Below are positions 58,201-64,000 of a stretch of DNA of 64,000 bases, piece after piece; the stretch's first letter is position 1; every line of letters begins with the position of its first letter. Source of the DNA: Elephas maximus indicus (taxonomy: Eukaryota > Chordata > Mammalia > Proboscidea > Elephantidae); assembly GCF_024166365.1 (NCBI RefSeq), contig NC_064835.1, positions 59,128,607-59,192,606 on the forward strand, read 5' to 3'. The position numbers and the translations under genes are program-made. A model generated the notes under the pieces. That model had not been told where the DNA came from, searched no databases, and saw only the letters and a program-made list of their open reading frames with translations.

Positions 58201-59115
58201 ACTGAAACGATAAAGATCATGGAAGTCATGGAAGAAAAAATTGGGACAACCCTAGGAGCCCTAATACAAGGTATAAACAGAATACAAAACATTACCAAAA
58301 ATGATGAAGAGAAACCAGATAACTGGGAGCTCCTAAAAATCAAAAACCTATGCTCCTCTAAAGACTTCTCCAAAAGAGTAAAAAGACCACCTACAGATTG
58401 GGAAAGAATTTTCAGCTATGACATCTCCGACCAGCGCCTGATCTCTAAAATCTACATGATTCTGTCAAAACTCAACCACAAAAAGACAAACAACCCAATC
58501 AAGAAGTGGGCAAAGGATATGAACACACACTTCACTAAAGAAGATATTCAGGCAGCCAACAGATACATGAGAAAATGCTCTCGATCATTAGCCATTAGAG
58601 AAATGCAAATTAAAACTACGATGAGATTCCATCTCACACCAGCAAGGCTGGCATTAATCCAAAGAACACAAAATAATAAATGTTGGAGAGGCTGCGGAGA
58701 GATTGGAACTCTTATACACTGCTGGTGGGAATGTCAAATGGTACACCCACTTTGGAAATCTATCTGGCGTTATCTTAAACAGTTAGAAATAGAACTACCA
58801 TACAACCCAGAAATCCCACTCCTGGGAATATACCCTAGAGATACAAGAGCCTTCATACAAACAGATCTATGCACAGCCATGTTTATTGCAGCTCTGTTTA
58901 CAATACCAAAAAGTTGGAAGCAACCAAGGTGTCCATCAAAGGATGAATGGGTAAATAAATTGTGGTATATTCACACAATGGAATACTACGCATCGATAAA
59001 GAACAGTGACGAATCTCTGAAACATTTCATAACATGGAGGAACCTGGAAGGCATTATGCTGAGCGAAATTAGTCAGAGGCAAAAGGACAAATATTGTATA
59101 AGACCACTATTATAA
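55291..59115 (+). pseudogene. L1 ORF2 (endonuclease-reverse transcriptase), one in-frame stop
   Basis: ORF2p nicks target DNA and copies RNA by target-primed reverse transcription. The frame spans 1274 codons, equal to the usual length, with a single TGA at codon 503 (56797-56799). Endonuclease (about 1-240): [28 protein letters not shown] and SDHKAI are present. RT (about 500-770): [40 protein letters not shown], and FADD with both Asp at residues 700-703 (57388-57399). The C-terminal knuckle [18 protein letters not shown] lies at about 58681-58734. All catalytic residues remain; the stop separates endonuclease from RT. Confidence 0.95.
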
Positions 59116-60146
59116 GATCTTGAGAAATAGTAAACCTGAGAAGAACATATACTTTTGTGGTTACGAGGGGGGGAGGGAGGGAGGGTGGGAGAGGGTTTTT
59201 TTATTGATTAATCAGTAGATAAGAACTGCTTTAGGTGAACTGCTTTAGGTGAAGGGAAAGACAACACTGAATACATGGAAGGTCAGCTCAATTGGACTGG
59301 ACCAAAAGCAAAGAAGTTTCCGGGATAAAATGAATGCTTCAAAGGTCAGCGGAGCAAGGGCGGGGGTCTGGGGAACATGGTTTGTGGGGACTTCTAAGTC
59401 AATTGGCAAAATAATTCTATTATGAAATCATTCTGCATCCCACTTTGAAATGTGGCGTCTGGGGTCTTAAATGCTAATAAGCGGCCATCTAAGATGCATC
59501 AATTGGTCTCAACCCACCTGGAGGAAAGGAAAATGAAGAACACCAAGGCCACACGACAACTAAGAGCCCAAGAGACAGAAAGGGCCACATGAACCAGAGA
59601 CCTACATCATCCTGAGACCAGAAGAACTAGTTGGTGCCCGGCCACAATCGATGACTGCCCTCACAGGGAGCACAGCAGAGGACCCCTGAGGGAGCAGGAG
59701 ATCAGTGGGATACAGACCCCAAATTCTCATAAAAAGACCAAACTTAATGGTCTGACTGAGACTAGAGGAATCCCGGCGGCCATGCTCCCCAGACCTTCTG
59801 TTGGCACAGGACAGGAACCACCCCCGAAGACAACTCATCAGACATGAAAGGGACTGGTCAGCGGGTGGGAGAGAGACGCTGATGAAGAGTGAGCTAATTA
59901 TATCAGGTGGACACTTGAGATTGTGTTGGCAGCTCTTGTCTGGAGAGGGGATGGGAGGATAGAGAGAGAGGGAAGCTGGCAAAATTGTCACGAAAGGAGA
60001 GACTGAAAGGGCTGACTCAAGAGGGAGAGAGCAAGTGGGAGTAGGGAGTGAGATGTATGTAAACTTATATGTGACAGACTGATTTAATTTGTAAACGTTC
60101 ACTTGAAGCTTAATAAAAGTTATTAAAAAAAAAAGAAAAAGAAAAA
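59116..60146 (+). other. L1 3' UTR, poly(A) signal and tail
   Basis: Includes a G-rich tract at 59166-59195 and AATAAA at 60112-60117, then an A-rich tail from about 60124, interrupted by G. A 166-codon antisense frame (60102-59602) is incidental. Confidence 0.9.
59166..59195 (+). promoter_or_regulatory. G-rich tract with quadruplex potential
   Basis: GGGGGGGAGGGAGGGAGGG followed by TGGGAGAGGG gives at least five G-triplets with 1-3 base loops. A G-rich polypurine tract in the 3' UTR is a known L1 hallmark. Confidence 0.85.
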
Positions 60147-60160
60147 AAAAGCTATAGCCA

Positions 60161-60859
60161 CTTTTTCTGATGTCCCAGAACCTTGAAAATACCTTTTATA
60201 GGGATAACAGTTGCAATGAAGGCATTATGACATAAAACTGGATCTGTAGCTTGGATGAGAGGCAAAATATCCTCCCTGAGCTTATTATTTTTCAGTCGAG
60301 CAGTTTGAAGAAACTTCAGTTTTTAAGACGGAGTCCTGGAATCCCAACAGCTAGAAATAAGAGAAAAAAGCAGGCCTGAAAAGCTCAAAATGTATAATCT
60401 AGAAAGAAATTAACATAATAAGGTTGCTAACAAATGTAACAGGAATATTAACAAATGTAATACTAAATAAGTCATGTTTTGCATCTAGCAGGTTTCCTTT
60501 AGCTGACCTCCAGCATTATCTCTAGTGCTCCTTAGTGGCTGACACATAATAGGTTTCGAACAACAACAAAAAATGTTGAATAAATTAACGCTCCTTTCAT
60601 CGCAATCATATTCATCTGGTCACTGTTTATTCCCTACCTGCCATGAACCTTCCCACCTCTGTGCCTTTGTTCAGGTCATTCATTTTACAAGGCTTGTGTT
60701 ACATTCTACCTTTTTGACCAATCTTCAGTCACTGCTGTGTCTCTCTGATCATCTAACCATTCTCTTAACTATTATTCCTGTGACTTATCTCACTCATTTA
60801 TATGATTATAACTCAATAGTCTGCTAACCTAATAACCCCTTCTGTCCATTGTAACACAA
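60161..60859. other. Unique sequence with weak L2/MIR-like tail
   Basis: GCTGACACATAATAGGTTTC at about 60538 resembles the 3' tail of L2/MIR elements. GTGCCTTTGTTCAGGTCATT at about 60661 resembles L2. No gene. Confidence 0.4.
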
Positions 60860-61045
60860 GTATTTTAATTTCCCAAATACGAGTCTGGGACTACTTGCTT
60901 AACCTTTATCCACTCAATGTTCCTTCTCTGTAAAAAAAAAAAAAAAAAAAGACGGTTATAATACTGACATCACACGTAATGAATAAAATAATACACGTGA
61001 AGTGATCAGAACAGGAGCTAGTCCATAGTAAGCAGCCCCTCAATT
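60860..61045 (+). repeat. MIR-like SINE, diverged
   Basis: GACTACTTGCTTAACCTTTA then an A run, ATAATACTGACATCACACG and AGGAGCTAGTCCATAGTAAG. Weak but in MIR order. Confidence 0.4.
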
Positions 61046-61472
61046 TTAGTTATTGAAACACACAAATAAACATACACACATGAGAAACAAAGCATGAAGC
61101 ACCCTTTCTTTTCTTTCCTTTTCTGCTCTGGCTCCCACTGTGAATGAAGTAGCATAAAGAACCCCTACCACTTGAATGTTTATTATTGGAAGAGTGATAT
61201 CCATCTGAAGGATGCTACCTCCAGATGCCCCCATTGGTTCCACTTGGTGGGCTGCCGGCACAGAGCTGGGTTCTGTGTAGATGGGGAGAACGTCTTCTGT
61301 ACTGCCCAGTTCCACCTCTGCCTCCTCAGTCCTGAAACATCTCTCATTGTGGCTACACCTCCACCAGAGTCCAGGAGGACATAGGATTTAACTTATTACT
61401 CTTATCAGCCCTCTCTTGTTCTTCTTACCCCTTTCCTTACTTCCTCCATAACATTTCTATCTCCTTCCTAAA
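61046..61472. other. Unique sequence, no gene seen
   Basis: Frames of 70-89 codons on both strands (61046-61384) have no motif and overlap in antisense. Not accepted as coding. Confidence 0.45.
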
Positions 61473-61522
61473 TTATTGGAGCCCTGGTGATGCAGTGGTT
61501 AAGAGCTCATAAAACTAACCTT
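61473..61522 (+). repeat. SINE head fragment
   Basis: TTGGAGCCCTGGTGATGCAG and GGTTAAGAGCTC are the first about 35 bases of the SINE. The rest is absent, so it is truncated at the 3' side, which reverse transcription does not normally produce. Confidence 0.8.
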
Positions 61523-61978
61523 CTCATGCATATTTATAAATTATTGGAAGCAAATATTGACGCGGATATACATATGGTGAGAGTCTGTATGTGGGAGGGA
61601 CACAGAGTGTCATATTCATGAGCAGCTTCTCAATTTCAGCTCATTCAAGAAAAATGCCTGGTTACTTTACTTTTCCTTAAAAGTTATACTTTGATATTTA
61701 TACCTTTTGTTTCTCTAACTATTACAGTGTAAACTCACTTTTACATTGGAAAGTCATATATGTATCTTGCAGAGTTCTTAGAGCAAAGACTTTAACACAG
61801 AAAAGACTGTTGAGAGACAATTCTCCATGAGTCTTTCACATTTCTGCAATGACTTGTAACACTTTTGTTCCAGAATATCTTTTCCAGGATGTTTGTATAG
61901 CTAATAACTAAAGAAGATAGAAATGGTGTCTCCCTCCAGGAAGAGAACAGAGTTATTTCTTGGCCAAAAAACTAAAAA
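61523..61978. other. Unique sequence, no gene seen
   Basis: Nothing recognised. Confidence 0.5.
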
Positions 61979-62137
61979 ACCAGATCCATTGCCATCGAGT
62001 TGACTCTGACTCATAGCAACCCTAGAGGACAGAGTAGAACTGCTCCATAGAGTTTCCAAGGAGTGCCTGGTGAATTGGAACTGCTGACCTTTTTGTTAGC
62101 AACCGTAGCTCTTAACCACTATGCCACCAGGGTATCA
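61979..62137 (-). repeat. AfroSINE-type SINE, near full length
   Basis: Reverse copy: ATCCATTGCCATCGAGTTGA tail, CTATGCCACCAGGG head. Confidence 0.9.
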
Positions 62138-63514
62138 AAAATAATGTCTCCCTTCACAGCAAAGTTTGGGTAGGCTTCCTTGCAGCTTATTATAAAAGAT
62201 TAGCGTTTCCTGCATTTGGGGTTCCCCAGTAGTGATGCAAACCCACTGCATAAGCAGCTTTCCCTTGGGCTACTCTTCATCTGTACTACCACTGTATACT
62301 TGAGGACAAGGGAAAGCAATGCAAACATATGGCTCCTGCTGCTTCCTATACCATAAGTAATGAAGTCCTTTGTCTCTGACCCACGAGTCTTGTGACTTCC
62401 TCTACCATCCATGAAACTGTGGCAAGTTAACTTTTTGGCTTGTAAATAGGGTAAAATCTCAGACTCTTCATTGTTCTTGACTAAGTATCAAAAATCCTTA
62501 GTAGATTGTCTTATTTTTCTAATATATCGCATAAAAACCATTAATTTAAAAATATTGAATGCTTAAATTTGCATTAGAAATAAACGATTTTAGTTTTCAC
62601 ATATGGATGTACAGGTTTCCTTGTTTTGTAACCCAATAGTTTAGCATCTGTTGGGCTGATGCATTCAGACGTGGTATCTGACTTAACTCCAGAAAGTTAA
62701 AGCACATTATGTGCTCAACAACTCTATTCCCAGACAACTCAGAGAAATGAGATTACATGTAATTACCTCTATAGCTCGTCCTTCCCTCTCCCACTGATGA
62801 GTAAATATAGTATACATTCAACAACTCTTGCAAAATTTAATTATGTGATGAGGGACAAAAGGGCTTACTCATTAGAAATTATGCTAATAAAAGAAGAGTC
62901 ATTTGTAATACAGATGCTTGAACAAACGAAAACTGGTGGCCTATGGATTATACACAAATAAATGAAAATTCCCTATGAATATATTTCAGACACAGCAGGT
63001 TTATCCTGTGAAGTTGCCCAAGCAACGTCTACTGTTTGATACGTGGGTGAGGTGATGGCAAGAAATATGCACATGGAGGGAATAATTTTTTTAAACTTTC
63101 ACACAAAAAGCAAGGCTTCAATTAATTGAACCATTCACTACAACAGAGATGTGCATGGTCTTTAAACAGAAATCCTTGTAATCATGCTGTTCCAAACAAA
63201 TATTAATCTCTTCTTTCCTTCAAAGGAGTTTTTGCAAACCATGTTGTAAGTTTCTCAAAAAATCACCAAAATGATGGATATAATATGTAGGTATTGGTGT
63301 ATGCATTATTTCTTCTACTTGCCTAATGCTGCATTAATTATAAGATTAGAAGTATCTTTTATCTGGTGAATCTTTCATGGACAAAATAGCTCATTGTCCA
63401 TACAAATAGACTATAGACACAAATGATGATATGGTAAAATGTTGATCTTGCCAATAATGCATGGTCTTGTGTAACTATGCTATATGTACTTTCTTCCACA
63501 GAAAAATATAAATC
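62138..63514. other. Unique AT-rich sequence, no gene seen
   Basis: No repeat or coding frame recognised. Confidence 0.5.
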
Positions 63515-63527
63515 TACAAGTCAATAA

Positions 63528-63687
63528 GGAAACCGTGGTGGCATAGTGGTTAAATGCTATGGCTGCTAACCAAAAGGTCGGCAGTTCGAATCTACCAGGT
63601 GTTCCTTGGAAACTCTACGGGGTCATTTTACTCTGCCCTATAGGGTCGCTATGAGTCGGAATCGACTCAATGGCAGTGGGTGCTTTT
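63528..63687 (+). repeat. AfroSINE-type SINE, well preserved, 13-bp target duplication
   Basis: A box TGGCATAGTGG (63539-63549) and B box GTTCGAATC (63584-63592) of the RNA polymerase III promoter are intact. The tail GTCGCTATGAGTCGGAATCG is near consensus. TACAAGTCAATAA flanks it at 63515-63527 and 63687-63699. Probably among the youngest SINEs in the window. Confidence 0.95.
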
Positions 63688-63699
63688 ACAAGTCAATAA

Positions 63700-64000
63700 T
63701 TATTGGTCTATGAATTCTGAGGGTGGCCTAATGGGGGTGCATAGATATTTACTTATCCATCTTTAATTTTGCCTGCTATGCCTATGACCATTGTCCTTGA
63801 TGATTCACCTGTTTTGAGCCATCTTGATATCATTAACACAATGATCTATTAGACTAAATTTAAAATACATGCCATTTCCAAAAAGAACAAGACTAGATCT
63901 CTCTCTTTCTTTTTCCTTTCTTTGGCTATTTTGTCTGTCAAAAAAAAAGATATAGTCATCTTAGCAGAAACCAAAGAAGAGAGGACACAGGTTTTTTTCT
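63700..64000. other. Unique sequence, no gene seen
   Basis: A pyrimidine-rich stretch lies at about 63899-63923. Nothing else recognised. Confidence 0.5.

Larger units (their letters stand above)
52793..60160 (+). mobile_element. Full-length young L1 (LINE-1) with 14-bp target duplication
   Basis: A 7.3 kb element bounded by AAAAGCTATAGCCA at 52793-52806 and 60147-60160. It contains a 5' UTR (52807-53815), ORF1 (53816-54835), a 455-bp spacer, ORF2 (55291-59115), a 3' UTR with G-rich tract and AATAAA, and a poly(A) tail. The duplication is perfect and each ORF has just one nonsense codon in an otherwise continuous frame, so it is recent but not autonomous as written. The A-rich duplication fits the L1 endonuclease preference for TTTT/A targets. 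Confidence 0.95.

Noticed and set aside
57924..58373. 149-codon minus-strand frame
   Set aside because: Antisense shadow of L1 ORF2.
59602..60102. 166-codon minus-strand frame
   Set aside because: Antisense of the young L1 3' UTR; no domain, and the L1 explains the sequence.
63528..63600. tRNA gene
   Set aside because: The A and B boxes belong to the SINE head; no cloverleaf with paired acceptor stem is evident and the sequence continues into the SINE body.
1..64000. A new gene cluster or defence-type system
   Set aside because: All long frames trace to retroelements or their antisense; no set of adjacent, co-oriented, motif-bearing genes was found.

Overview
This window is mammalian intergenic (or deep intronic) DNA with no intact host protein-coding gene. 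It consists almost entirely of transposable elements of several ages set in AT-rich unique sequence. More than 30 copies of a tRNA-derived SINE (CTGGTGGCACAGTGGTTAAG head, GTTCGAATCCACC B box, CTATGAGTCGGAATCGACT tail), three BovB-like RTE fragments sharing that tail, and a non-primate L1 lineage point to an afrotherian, most likely an elephant. That attribution is inference from repeat content.

Layout. 1-6.4 kb: decayed ERVL-type provirus on the minus strand (LTR, gag, protease, RT/RNase H, integrase/dUTPase), with three SINEs in the LTR's TA-rich part. 6.4-26.8 kb: unique sequence with SINEs, L1 3' ends at 9.9-10.3, 10.4-10.6 and 11.7-13.0 kb, a split MaLR-like LTR at 10.3-11.1 kb, MIRs and an ERVL-type solo LTR at 24.0-24.5 kb. 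27.1-28.9 kb: RTE element. 29.1-29.9 kb: nested SINEs. 30.4-30.9 kb: solo LTR. 32.04-37.28 kb: a rearranged minus-strand L1 with a 15-bp target-site duplication, a repetitive 5' region, no ORF1 or 5' half of ORF2, and about 1.1 kb of 3' sequence ending at an LTR-derived poly(A) site. 38.4-43.4 kb: solo LTR, HAL1-like element, antisense RTE fragment and a DYNLL1 processed pseudogene. 43.5-47.6 kb: old repeats, MIR, ancient L1 and an ERVL gag piece enclosed by LTR/GATA sequence. 48.5-50.5 kb: RTE and an LTR-derived retrocopy. 52.79-60.16 kb: full-length young L1 on the plus strand with a 14-bp target-site duplication. 60.2-64 kb: unique sequence and SINEs, including a well-preserved copy at 63.5 kb with a 13-bp duplication.

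How the parts relate. L1 is the likely source of machinery for the DYNLL1 pseudogene and the poly(A)-tailed insertions. The RTE and the SINE share a 3' tail, consistent with RTE machinery mobilising the SINE. The young L1 is the best-preserved element: each ORF is open across its whole frame except for one in-frame stop. No CRISPR, operon or new enzymatic system was seen. The most notable observations are the rearranged, apparently transducing L1 at 32-37 kb, tandem monomers in the young L1 promoter region, a nonsense codon shared by two RTE copies, and an unexplained 87-bp near-identical direct repeat at 7.5 and 8.7 kb. All family assignments were made by eye without a database.
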